From assembly GCA_009917455.1 (NCBI GenBank), contig QZDS01000011.1, forward strand, positions 1-64,000: a DNA stretch of 64,000 bases, written 5' to 3'. Positions 32,290 to 40,596 of the stretch are shown piece after piece. Position numbers and translations under genes: made by a program. The notes under the pieces are model-generated. The model did no database searches, was not told where the DNA came from, and saw nothing but the letters and a program-made list of their open reading frames with translations. How positions within the stretch are numbered: the stretch's first letter is position 1; each line of letters opens with the position of its first letter. This DNA comes from a bacterium 1xD8-48. Its GTDB lineage: Bacteria > Bacillota > Clostridia > Lachnospirales > Lachnospiraceae.

Positions 32290-32315
32290 CAAATAAGATA
32301 TAGAAGGAGGCGCAG

Positions 32316-32870
32316 ATGAGAAAAAAAGACGATACGCTGCGTGATACGCTGATAAAGCTTGCCCGCAGTATTGCGGACACGGACGGAATCGACGCCGTCA
32401 ATATCCGCACTATCGCCCAAAGAGCCGGCATCGCCACCGGAACCATGTATAATTACTTTTCCAGCAAAGAGGAAATCTTGCTGGCATTGACAGAAGCATA
32501 CTGGATGCAGACATTGCCTGAAATGTATACGGCCATAACCGCTGACTCTTTTTGCGGACAACTGAAAGAAATTTTCGTTTTTCTTAAAGAGAGGATTGAC
32601 CAGTCCGCCGGAAAGCTTATGAACAGTCTCGGCGGGCTGGAAGAGCTGGGTCAGCTGAAAATGGCTTCCATGCAATCCGCGCTGGAAGCGTCTTTGCTTC
32701 AAAGCATGGAAGGGGATGTCGCAATACGGGAGGATATCTGGAACGAGCAATTTACAAAACAGCAATTCGCACGTTTTGTTATGGGGAACCTGACAATGCT
32801 GCTGAAGGCAAAATCGCCGATGGCAGACCTTGACTTTTTTATAGCAATCATAAAAAATACGATTTATTAA
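32316..32870 (+). CDS. TetR-family transcriptional regulator
   Basis: 184-aa regulator. Helix-turn-helix at about residues 20-60: VNIRTIAQRAGIATGTMYNY and FSSKEEILLALTEAY. The ligand domain is helical. AGAAGGAGG precedes the ATG. First gene of a rightward group with two membrane proteins; probably controls this group through the palindrome in its promoter. Confidence 0.93.
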   Translation: MRKKDDTLRDTLIKLARSIADTDGIDAVNIRTIAQRAGIATGTMYNYFSSKEEILLALTEAYWMQTLPEMYTAITADSFCGQLKEIFVFLKERIDQSAGKLMNSLGGLEELGQLKMASMQSALEASLLQSMEGDVAIREDIWNEQFTKQQFARFVMGNLTMLLKAKSPMADLDFFIAIIKNTIY

Positions 32871-32887
32871 GTGAAAGGAGAAAAGCT

Positions 32888-33559
32888 ATGCCACAGGCAA
32901 TCGCAGAAACTGTTTTTGACATTTTTTATCTCGGCTTTGCTGTCATTACCGGACTTACCATGCTCATAAGGGGACAAAATCCTCTGGTGCGAAAAGCCGG
33001 AGCCATGACCGCGCTGCTTGGCGGAGGAGATTCCTTCCATTTGGTTCCCCGCGTTTATGCGCTTTGGACCACCGGTCTTGAGGACAATGCGGCGGCGCTG
33101 GGAATCGGGAAATTTATCACATCCATTACCATGACCGTTTTTTATCTGATACTTTACTATATCTGGCGCGAGCGCTATCAGATAAAGAACCGGAAGGGCC
33201 TTACCGGAATTATGTGGGGGCTGTCCGCGATTCGGATTGTGCTTTGCCTGCTTCCACAAAATCAGTGGCTTGTTTACCGCCAGCCCCTTCTGTACGGAAT
33301 TTTGCGCAATATCCCCTTTGCCGCCATGGGAATTATCATTATTGTCATCTTTTCTCAGGAGGTCAGTAAATCCGGCGACAGGGTATTCCGCTTCATGCCC
33401 CTTGCGGTGGCGCTGTCCTTTGGCTTTTATCTGCCTGTCGTTCTGTTTAGCGGACTCTTTCCGTTAATCGGTATGCTGATGATTCCCAAAACGCTTGCCT
33501 ATGTCTGGGTTGTTCTGATGTGCCGAAAGCTCTACAAAACGCCGCAAAAACAAATGTGA
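32888..33559 (+). CDS. Seven-helix membrane protein of unknown function
   Basis: 223 aa with about seven membrane segments and short loops (IFYLGFAVITGLTMLI; FITSITMTVFYLILYYIW; NIPFAAMGIIIIVIF). Conserved-looking loops include GGGDSFHLVPRVYAL. GAAAGGAG lies upstream. No transporter motif was recognised. It is co-transcribed with the TetR gene and a DUF2871 protein. Confidence 0.72.
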   Translation: MPQAIAETVFDIFYLGFAVITGLTMLIRGQNPLVRKAGAMTALLGGGDSFHLVPRVYALWTTGLEDNAAALGIGKFITSITMTVFYLILYYIWRERYQIKNRKGLTGIMWGLSAIRIVLCLLPQNQWLVYRQPLLYGILRNIPFAAMGIIIIVIFSQEVSKSGDRVFRFMPLAVALSFGFYLPVVLFSGLFPLIGMLMIPKTLAYVWVVLMCRKLYKTPQKQM

Positions 33560-33582
33560 ATACATAACAGGAGGAAAACACA

Positions 33583-34002
33583 ATGATAAAACGCTATGCA
33601 AATTCGGCCCTGGTCTATGCCGTCGCTGCCATGATTTCCGGAGTCTTTTACAGGGAATTTACGAAATTCAGCCACTTTACGGGCAAAACGAATCTGTCCG
33701 TCATGCACACACATTATTTTTTATTAGGTATGTTCTTTTTCCTTATACTCATGCTTCTCGAAAAATCATTTTCTTTTTCAGGAAAAAATACGGGAAAAGT
33801 CCTCATCGTTTATCACCTTGGTTTAAATATTTCCGGCTTCGGCTTTCTTATGCGAGGATTGACGCAGGTATGGGGCACAACGCTGAGCGCCGGGATGGAT
33901 GCTTCTATTTCGGGGATTGCCGGAATCGGCCATATTTTAACGGGTATCGGCATGATTCTTCTGCTGTTGAAAATCAGAAATATTGATATTACGAAGAAAT
34001 GA
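33583..34002 (+). CDS. DUF2871 membrane protein
   Basis: 139-aa protein with four membrane segments. Family marks: SGVFYREFTKFSHFTG, then SVMHTHYFLLGMFFFLI, with paired His in the second segment that could bind metal or haem. CAGGAGG lies upstream. Last gene of the TetR operon. Function unknown. Confidence 0.85.
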   Translation: MIKRYANSALVYAVAAMISGVFYREFTKFSHFTGKTNLSVMHTHYFLLGMFFFLILMLLEKSFSFSGKNTGKVLIVYHLGLNISGFGFLMRGLTQVWGTTLSAGMDASISGIAGIGHILTGIGMILLLLKIRNIDITKK

Positions 34003-34053
34003 CAGACATTGCGAATGTGCTTGTAGAAGCTCTTATATAATATCTGCTAAATC

Positions 34054-34083
34054 AGGGGGCAGCCGGCTTAAGGGCCGCCCTCT
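34054..34083. terminator. Shared convergent terminator
   Basis: AGGGGGCAGCC and GGCCGCCCTCT pair with one mismatch and one G-U. It lies behind the DUF2871 gene and overlaps the stop codon of the facing hydrolase remnant. Confidence 0.55.
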
Positions 34084-34943
34084 TTATCTGAACACCCATC
34101 GCAGAACTCCAGAATCCGCCCCATCAGCTCCTTGTCAAATTCATAGCACCTGTCTTTATCCAGATTTTTCTCCATAAACGCCGCCTTCAGTTCAGCGCTG
34201 TACTCCCCGCCGTTCGCCTCCACATAGGCAGTATAATCCTCATTTAACTTTTCCCTGTAGCTTTTTGCTTCTTCTGAGTAATAGACATAATTGTGTCCTC
34301 TGTCCGCATATTCAATGAAACAAAAACGGGGATTACCGCCATACGCATCGTAAAATTTATCATAACCGTTTTCGGGTCTGACAGTTTCGTCGTCCCGGCT
34401 TTGAATAACCATAATGCCCGCATTTGTACCGGCAAAGCCTTCGATTGCGCTGTATGAGGCATATTCCCCGAATTTTAACCGTTCATACAAAGAAAACCAG
34501 GGCATAAACGGCTTGATTCCAAAGCCTATCATGGACTCGCCCTGCTGCTCGAACAAATCGGCGGAACGGTTAAATCCGGCGACAATCACCGCCGCCCTTA
34601 CGTCAGGATGACAGTTCAGCACGCTGCCGACGCTGTAGCCTCCCCAGCTATGCCCGAACAGCACGACAGGCAAATCCTTATATTCATCAGATTGTTTTAT
34701 GTAACGCAGAGCATAATCCAAATCAATGACTCCCTGAGGCAGACCCTCCACCGAATCCCCCTCGCTCTTATCGTTTCCGGTTGCGTCATAGGCAAAGGCA
34801 AGATATACGTTAGATGTAAAATAATCGGCAACATCCATATAGGTATTCTGCCCGCTGTCAGACGGAAAAGTGCATTCCTCCACTTTCAGCCCGTCAAAAT
34901 CGCTCACGGAACAGGCCATCCATTCCGCATTTCCTTCCGGCAA
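34068..34943 (-). pseudogene. Alpha/beta hydrolase with 5' loss and internal deletion
   Basis: The body is open and carries the nucleophile elbow FGHSWGGYS, an acid region QSRDDETVRP and base region DRGHNYVYY. The start is lost: the first residues of the frame are antisense-free extension of the preceding HAD remnant. A second gap lies where ECTFPSDSGQ meets NTYMDVADYF, skipping the strand and oxyanion loop (H-G-x-G type) normally found between them. Probably not functional. Confidence 0.68.
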
Positions 34944-35367
34944 GAATATTTTTTTCCGTGTCGTCTACGAAAAAGCATTCCCTGGGATTCAATGAAAATT
35001 TCCCGAACAGCCTGCCGAAAATTTTTTCATCCGGTTTCATCATCTTCTCAACTGCCAATATCACAAAACCGTCAAAATATCCTCCCACTTCCGACCTTTT
35101 CATATATTCATAAAACTGGATATTCGTATTTGAAAGCCCATACACCCCAAACCCTTTCCCCTTTAATTCTCTGATGAAAGAGCAAACCTCCTGATAGAAT
35201 TCAACCTGTTCGAACCAGGAATCCATGATTTCCTTTACCTGACTTTCCAGATTTTCCGGTGCTTTCTCTTTAAATATCTCCTCTGCCTGCTGTGCGTTTA
35301 TGATTCCCTCATCTAATTGCAGCCATTCTTCCGATACAAAATTCCACGGTCTTCCCGCCAGAGACAT
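34894..35367 (-). pseudogene. HAD-family phosphatase, both ends damaged
   Basis: 157 codons match HAD class IA phosphatases (YihX-like): VYGLSNTNIQFYEYM is motif II, KPDEKIFGRLF carries the motif III Lys, and ECFFVDDTEKNILAG is motif IV. The N-terminal motif I (D-x-D) is absent; the ATG at 35367 has no ribosome site. The C terminus runs into hydrolase sequence in another frame. Confidence 0.72.
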
Positions 35368-35384
35368 TGTTACACAGGGGCTAT

Positions 35385-36077
35385 TTACATAAAAGCCGCA
35401 AACACCGAAGCCAGAATCACAGTCAAAATTCCCGCCACGGCAATAGAGAGACTGCTCATAGCGCCTTCCACTTCCCCCAACTCAATGGCTTTCGCCGTGC
35501 CGATTGCATGAGCCGAAGTTCCAAGGGCAAGCCCCTTTGAAACGGGCTCCGTAATATGAAATATCCTGAAAATCAGTTCCCCGAAGATATTTCCCAAAAC
35601 TCCGGTGATGACAATCACAGCCACCGTAATTGTCACATAGCCGCCCAGTTCCTCGGATACTCCCATACCGATTGCGGTCGTAATCGACTTGGGCAGCAAT
35701 GTAACATATTCCTGATGGGACAGCCCCATCAACCGGGAAAGCAGAAAAACCCCGCAAAGGCTTGCCAGAACCCCGGAAGTAATTCCGGCGGCCACCGCTT
35801 TCAGATTATCCTTTAAAAGCTGCCACTGTTCATACAGCGGAATCGCAAGACACACCGTTGCCGGCGTCAGAAGCCAGCTTAAAAAAGCCGCGCCCCGGCT
35901 GTAAGTTTCATAATCAATTCCGGCGCATACAAGGGTTAGAATTGTAAAAACAATCGACAGTAATAAGGGATTGAAAATCCCCAATTTGAATTTCTTTTTT
36001 AATGCCGCCCCAATAAAATAGGACAGCAGGCTGACCGTGACGCCTGCAAATACAGACGTCTCAAATAACTCCTTCAT
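35385..36077 (-). CDS. lrgB: LrgB/CidB-family membrane protein
   Basis: 230-aa membrane protein with about six segments. Family signatures: FNPLLLSIVFTI, LLPKSITTAIGMGVSEELGG, and LALGTSAHAIGTAKAIELGE. Works with LrgA in holin-like or metabolite (pyruvate/glycolate-type) export in known systems. It lies 54 bp behind the lrgA gene in the same direction. Confidence 0.93.
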   Translation of the reverse strand: MKELFETSVFAGVTVSLLSYFIGAALKKKFKLGIFNPLLLSIVFTILTLVCAGIDYETYSRGAAFLSWLLTPATVCLAIPLYEQWQLLKDNLKAVAAGITSGVLASLCGVFLLSRLMGLSHQEYVTLLPKSITTAIGMGVSEELGGYVTITVAVIVITGVLGNIFGELIFRIFHITEPVSKGLALGTSAHAIGTAKAIELGEVEGAMSSLSIAVAGILTVILASVFAAFM

Positions 36078-36131
36078 ATCTGTTTTCTCCTCTTCCGCAC
36101 CGCCTGCATACAGTATCCGGCAGCGCCTTCC

Positions 36132-36491
36132 TCAACAATTCTTCCCTCTCTCTCTCCGAATCAGCCGCTGGGAAATTCTGCCCGTAACCGCCATCACTAT
36201 CACCAGCACCGCCACGGTAATGATGCTTACCGGCACAAGCACCGGTTTTAAGGTCCCCCAGGACGCCATCAGTCCCACTCCCGCCGGAATAAACATCACC
36301 GGCATAATTTCAATCAGAAATTTCCCGGTTTCCTTCACCGCCTCCAGCCGAATCCTGCCGGTAAGCAGACCGATAAACAAAATCACCATCCCGTAAATAC
36401 TTGCCGGTATGGGAAAGGGAAGAAAATACTTAAGTACTTCCCCCGCAAATGAAATTGACAAAATAAGTAAAAGCTGACGTAAATATTTCAT
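36132..36491 (-). CDS. lrgA: LrgA/CidA-family holin-like protein
   Basis: 119-aa protein with four membrane segments: LLLILSISFAGEVLKYF, IPASIYGMVILFIGLLTG, IMPVMFIPAGVGLMAS and a last one. The family motif P-x-P-A-S-x-x-G-M is clear. Partner of LrgB. Confidence 0.92.
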   Translation of the reverse strand: MKYLRQLLLILSISFAGEVLKYFLPFPIPASIYGMVILFIGLLTGRIRLEAVKETGKFLIEIMPVMFIPAGVGLMASWGTLKPVLVPVSIITVAVLVIVMAVTGRISQRLIRRERGKNC

Positions 36492-36568
36492 TTCTCCTCT
36501 TTTCCGCGCTGAGCCCTGCCATAAAAAGTAGTCAGCAAATGTAATCTACTCACCATTTTAGTCCTATA

Positions 36569-36597
36569 AAAAACTTTGTCAATGCATATGCGGCTAT
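36569..36597 (+). promoter_or_regulatory. Promoter of the exonuclease remnant
   Basis: TTGTCA, 17 bp, TTAAAA near 36569-36597. It precedes the rightward exonuclease remnant by about 70 bases. Weak match at -10. Confidence 0.35.
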
Positions 36598-36669
36598 GTT
36601 AAAATAGTGCAGTCGGAACCCAAATGATTTCACCTGCTCTACCCGCAGCCGAAAGGAACTACAGAAATT

Positions 36670-36850
36670 ATGGAAAATAAAATTTTATTTGTTGACGGAA
36701 GCAATCTTCTGTTCCAGATGTTCTTCGGAATGCCTTCGCGGATTACCGGCTTTGCCAACCTGGATGCCGATTTCAAATCCCTGGCAGGCGATGCCGCGGA
36801 CAAAATCAAAAACCGTCTGTTCAGGCGTCACGGCGATGGAGGTTTTGCGC
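36670..36850 (+). pseudogene. 5'-3' exonuclease (PolA N-terminal type), deleted
   Basis: The start matches PolA-like exonucleases (ILFVDGSNLLFQMFFGMPSR), then jumps to a segment resembling the later DFKxLxGDxxDNI motif (DADFKSLAGDAADKI). The central acidic-site region is missing, and the reading frame after about 36830 is no longer recognisable. A frame stays open to 37014, but its end lies antisense to the glycosidase gene. Confidence 0.55.
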
Positions 36851-36868
36851 AGCATCGGGCTATAACTT

Positions 36869-38791
36869 TTATCTTATTACAAAAGGATAATACTTTAATG
36901 CGAAATACAGCCCCCAATCCTGGTCGTTTGCCCACGGGTCATAAAAATGTCCTTTTTTTCCGTTTACCTGTTCCGGAAAAACCATTGCGCAGGACGCTGT
37001 CCCTTCCGCTGTAAAAAGGCTGAGTGGTCCGCGCAGAATCGCTCTTACAGACTCCATGCCGGCGTCTTTTCCCGACGCCTGAATATATTTGAGCCAGACT
37101 ATTCCCGTCAATGCACTCCAATAGTGGGGATAAGTATCGCCCAGCATCCTGTTTTTCCCAAACCAGTATCCATCCCAGTGACGGATTGCATTTTCAAACT
37201 GGTGATAATCCGCCTGTCTTGCATGAAAAAGCTTCAAAACCTCCAGCTGCTTTTCCGCCTCCGCAAAATACTTTTTCTCACCGGATACCTGATAAGCCTG
37301 AATGAGACAGTCAACGGCAGGCGCCACAATACTTTGTTCATAATCCACCTCACATGCCATATAAGCAAGACCTCTTTCCAGTATCCAGTCTCCATGTTCC
37401 GTAAGGTAGCCTCGAATTTCCTCCGCTTCCTTCTTTTTCCCTGTTTCCTGAAGCTTCTGGACAAGTTCCGCTGCCGGAAGCATAATCGGATAAAATTTTC
37501 CGCCGCCCTCCTGATAATATCTGCAAAGCGTACGATATGCATCCGTCAGATACTTTGAGCTCCCATACAAATTGTATAATTCCAGTTGAAAGCATGCGAC
37601 CCACGGAGCGTTATACAGTCTCCTGTAATCATTAGCATACCGGATATCATTAAATACTTCCCCCGTATTTTCATCATAAAGCTCACGATATACATATCCG
37701 ATATATCCTTCCAGGCTCTCTCTCAGCTTTACATCATCTTTTTCCTGCAGATAACGAGCCATTAAAACGCCCATTCCGACTCTTTCTCTGCCTCCATTAT
37801 AATCATTTCTGTGATGATAATATATCCTGCCTTCCTCTGTGTCGTAAATGAGGTATGCGCCTTTCAGCGAATCTGCTTTTCCGTTATATTGCTGGTTGCG
37901 CGCAATAAATCGGCATCTCTTTTCAGCAAGTATTCCCGGCTCTTCGCTAACATAAAACAGGGCGCACAGTTTTTTGTCCCCTATACGGATTTCAAAAGGC
38001 ATCTCCCCTGTCTTCTCCGGAGAATACCTGCAGGCTGCAAAAAGAAGATTTCCCTCCCGCCTTTGGACAGACGGAATTTCTCTGCCCCCGCTTTTTACGC
38101 TCACCGGTTCCTTCCCGTCTGCCTGCACCGTTACCTGAAACCTGATTTGCTCCCCTCTTAAAACAGTGCATTGCTCTGTTTCCAGTACCATGAAATTTTT
38201 ATGCGCCAAAAGCTGCTGTTTAAAATCTTCTCTGTTCTGAAACCAGAATAATTCCCATGCGATAATCATACTTTCGCCCGGCATAAGCTCATCCGCTTCA
38301 GGATGAAGAATAAAATCGCCTCTGTCATTACTCAAATTTTCCAGCCGTCCCTGTGTGGTTTCCACACGTTCCTCGCTATAGCCGAAAAGGCTTCCTTTTG
38401 TCAGGACAAGCCCCAGATGCGGGGCCTCGCCGCCCATACGCTGCGCCATTACCCATGATGAATTTCCCCCGCAAAATATATGTGTATGGCATCTCTGCTT
38501 CAGGCAGACTTCCGCGTTTTCGTAATTATCGTTGAAAGTCGCATAAATTCCTATATCTGTTTTTCCTGTAAAAACCGGAAAATCTGATATATTGGTAAAG
38601 CAATAGGTTTCCTGCAGATTCCCATTGTCCAGAATCTCTCTTTTTACCTCATGGCGGATTTCTTCAGGGCAAAGTACGGTTCCCCATTTATTTTTCCCTT
38701 CTGCCCAATTCATGTGCCAGGAATCCTGTTTGCTTTCCAGCCGGACGATTCTCCTATCCATATCTTCTCTGAATTTGAATTCACTTTTCAT
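36869..38791 (-). CDS. Predicted six-hairpin glycosidase-like protein
   Basis: 640 aa, no signal peptide, so cytosolic. The N-terminal 300 residues look beta-rich; the C-terminal half looks like an (alpha/alpha)6 barrel as in GH88/105 and related families (RRLYNAPWVACFQLELYNLY; YWSALTGIVWLKYIQ; FYDPWANDQDWGLYFALKYY). A specific family could not be fixed. It is the last gene of the sugar ABC transporter operon (6-bp gap to the permease), so it probably cuts or modifies the imported oligosaccharide. Confidence 0.65.
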   Translation of the reverse strand: MKSEFKFREDMDRRIVRLESKQDSWHMNWAEGKNKWGTVLCPEEIRHEVKREILDNGNLQETYCFTNISDFPVFTGKTDIGIYATFNDNYENAEVCLKQRCHTHIFCGGNSSWVMAQRMGGEAPHLGLVLTKGSLFGYSEERVETTQGRLENLSNDRGDFILHPEADELMPGESMIIAWELFWFQNREDFKQQLLAHKNFMVLETEQCTVLRGEQIRFQVTVQADGKEPVSVKSGGREIPSVQRREGNLLFAACRYSPEKTGEMPFEIRIGDKKLCALFYVSEEPGILAEKRCRFIARNQQYNGKADSLKGAYLIYDTEEGRIYYHHRNDYNGGRERVGMGVLMARYLQEKDDVKLRESLEGYIGYVYRELYDENTGEVFNDIRYANDYRRLYNAPWVACFQLELYNLYGSSKYLTDAYRTLCRYYQEGGGKFYPIMLPAAELVQKLQETGKKKEAEEIRGYLTEHGDWILERGLAYMACEVDYEQSIVAPAVDCLIQAYQVSGEKKYFAEAEKQLEVLKLFHARQADYHQFENAIRHWDGYWFGKNRMLGDTYPHYWSALTGIVWLKYIQASGKDAGMESVRAILRGPLSLFTAEGTASCAMVFPEQVNGKKGHFYDPWANDQDWGLYFALKYYPFVIR

Positions 38792-38797
38792 AATTTC

Positions 38798-39631
38798 TTA
38801 TCCTTTCACCGAGCCGCTCATTACACCTCCAATAATAAACCTTTGCATGAATAAATAAAAAACTAACAAAGGCAATGCCCCCAGTACCAGCATTTGAAAC
38901 AGGCTGGTCCAATCCGTTGAAAATTGTCCTACATTTCTGTAAATTTCCTGAAGCAATACATCCTTTTCACGTTTTTGCAAAAAATATAAGGGCGTCATGA
39001 AATCGTTCCACAAAGTTAATGCATCCAGAATTGTAATCGTTGCAACAATCGGCTTCATCAAAGGAAACGTGATTGTCCAAAATGTCCGCATAGTGCCTGC
39101 ACCGTCTATTCTCGCCGCCTCCTCAAGCTCCACAGGAATTGTGGATACAAAACTTTTAAACATAAAAACCGCATAAGCCATATTGGCCGCAATATTAATC
39201 AAAATTACTGCTGAAAGCTTATTCATCATATTTAATCCCTGAATCAGTTTATAAAGGCCGAGAATTGACATCTGTGCCGGAAAGAGCATACCGGATAAAA
39301 TAAACAGGAAACCAGCTTTTGCCCACTTTCTTTCCGCTTTCCGGTTCAATGCATACCCCAGCATTGACGCACATATAATAATTCCCGTCACAGAACATAC
39401 CGTTATGACCAGTGTATTGCCGAAGGCTCTGGGATACTGCATTCTTTCAAATGCATTAATATATCCTTTAAAGTCAAAGCTTTCGGGCAATGCCATAGGA
39501 GCCCCAGCTGCCTCTGCTGATGTCTTAAAGGTGGTGACTATCAGGTAATAAACAGGAAGGAGAACCACTGCTGAAAGCAATCCCAGCAGAATATATTTTA
39601 ATGTCGTTTGCAGATTATTTTTTTGTGTCAT
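38798..39631 (-). CDS. Carbohydrate ABC permease, MalG type
   Basis: About 277 aa from MTQKNNLQ, whose ATG overlaps the upstream permease stop by 4 bp and has AAGGAGA eight bases before it. Six membrane segments. The EAA loop reads EAARIDGAGTMRTFWTITFP. Inner-membrane half-channel for a CUT1-type sugar importer, with MalF-type partner upstream. No ATPase gene is nearby, so a shared MsmK/UgpC-type ATPase is likely encoded elsewhere. Confidence 0.92.
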   Translation of the reverse strand: MTQKNNLQTTLKYILLGLLSAVVLLPVYYLIVTTFKTSAEAAGAPMALPESFDFKGYINAFERMQYPRAFGNTLVITVCSVTGIIICASMLGYALNRKAERKWAKAGFLFILSGMLFPAQMSILGLYKLIQGLNMMNKLSAVILINIAANMAYAVFMFKSFVSTIPVELEEAARIDGAGTMRTFWTITFPLMKPIVATITILDALTLWNDFMTPLYFLQKREKDVLLQEIYRNVGQFSTDWTSLFQMLVLGALPLLVFYLFMQRFIIGGVMSGSVKG

Positions 39632-40518
39632 TGTCCCAATCTCCTTTCCCATGTCCCGAACAGACCCAGCAGCACTCTGGATACTATCAGGCTGACAAAT
39701 AAAAACATAATGCCAAAGGCAGCAGCATATCCATAATTTCCGTCCGCAAATTTTGCATACATCAATGTAAGAATGGTATCTGTCTTATGCGCCGGACCTC
39801 CTCCGGTCATGGATACAACAACATCAAATACCTTCAGCCCGGAAATAATACCGGAAATCAGATTGATTTTGAGAGCCGGTGCAAGCCCCGGAATCGTAAT
39901 ATGCCAGAATCTGCGCAAAGTTCCCGCACCGTCAATAGATGCAGCCTCATATAAATCGCTGCTGATACTTTGCAAATTCCCAAGATAAATAACCATAGAC
40001 CAACCAAACCATTGCCACACCTGCGTAAAAATTATGGATGCCAGAGCATATTTCCCATCGCCAAGAAAGTTCACGGTTCCAACGCCTATACGTTTCAGAA
40101 CCTGATTGACAAATCCCAAATCACTGGCCGATAAGAGATATTTCCACAGATATCCCACTACCAGCGTGCTTAAGACTGCCGGACAGAAAAAAGTTGCTCT
40201 GAAAAAATTCCGTCCTCTGAATTTTGTATTTAGCGCCGCCGATACCGGCAACGCAATCAGACTCTGGAAAAAGACAGTTGCAATTGCATAAATCAGCGCA
40301 TTTTTGATTCCGCCCAGAATTGTCTTATCTCCAAAAATCTTTTTGTAATTATTGAAACCGGTAAAGCTGATATCCGGAGAAAAATTCGTCCAATTGAAAA
40401 AACTGTATCTGACCGTAAAAAGCAAGGGTACAATAAAAAATACAGTAAAAACACATATACCGGGTATGCTCATAAAAATATACGGCAAGTCGCTCTTTTT
40501 TCTTAATCTGTTATTCAT
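39628..40518 (-). CDS. Carbohydrate ABC permease, MalF type
   Basis: About 296 aa from MNNRLRKK; AAAGGAG lies nine bases before this ATG, while the earlier ATG touches it. Six membrane segments. The EAA loop is EAASIDGAGTLRRFWHITIP. Second channel subunit of the CUT1-type importer, overlapping the MalG-type gene by 4 bp. Confidence 0.92.
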   Translation of the reverse strand: MNNRLRKKSDLPYIFMSIPGICVFTVFFIVPLLFTVRYSFFNWTNFSPDISFTGFNNYKKIFGDKTILGGIKNALIYAIATVFFQSLIALPVSAALNTKFRGRNFFRATFFCPAVLSTLVVGYLWKYLLSASDLGFVNQVLKRIGVGTVNFLGDGKYALASIIFTQVWQWFGWSMVIYLGNLQSISSDLYEAASIDGAGTLRRFWHITIPGLAPALKINLISGIISGLKVFDVVVSMTGGGPAHKTDTILTLMYAKFADGNYGYAAAFGIMFLFVSLIVSRVLLGLFGTWERRLGQ

Positions 40519-40563
40519 TTTTCTCATCTCCTTTTACCCCGCATTTGCAGGATATTTTTAAAA

Positions 40564-40583
40564 AGAGCTGCCGAAGCAGCTCT
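40564..40583 (-). terminator. Mid-operon hairpin behind the binding-protein gene
   Basis: AGAGCTGC, four-base loop, GCAGCTCT, followed on the gene strand by TTTTT. The loop is TTCG on that strand, which is very stable. It lies between the solute-binding protein and the permease genes and would let more binding protein than permease be made, through partial termination or RNA protection. Confidence 0.7.
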
Positions 40584-40596
40584 TATCCGATAATCT

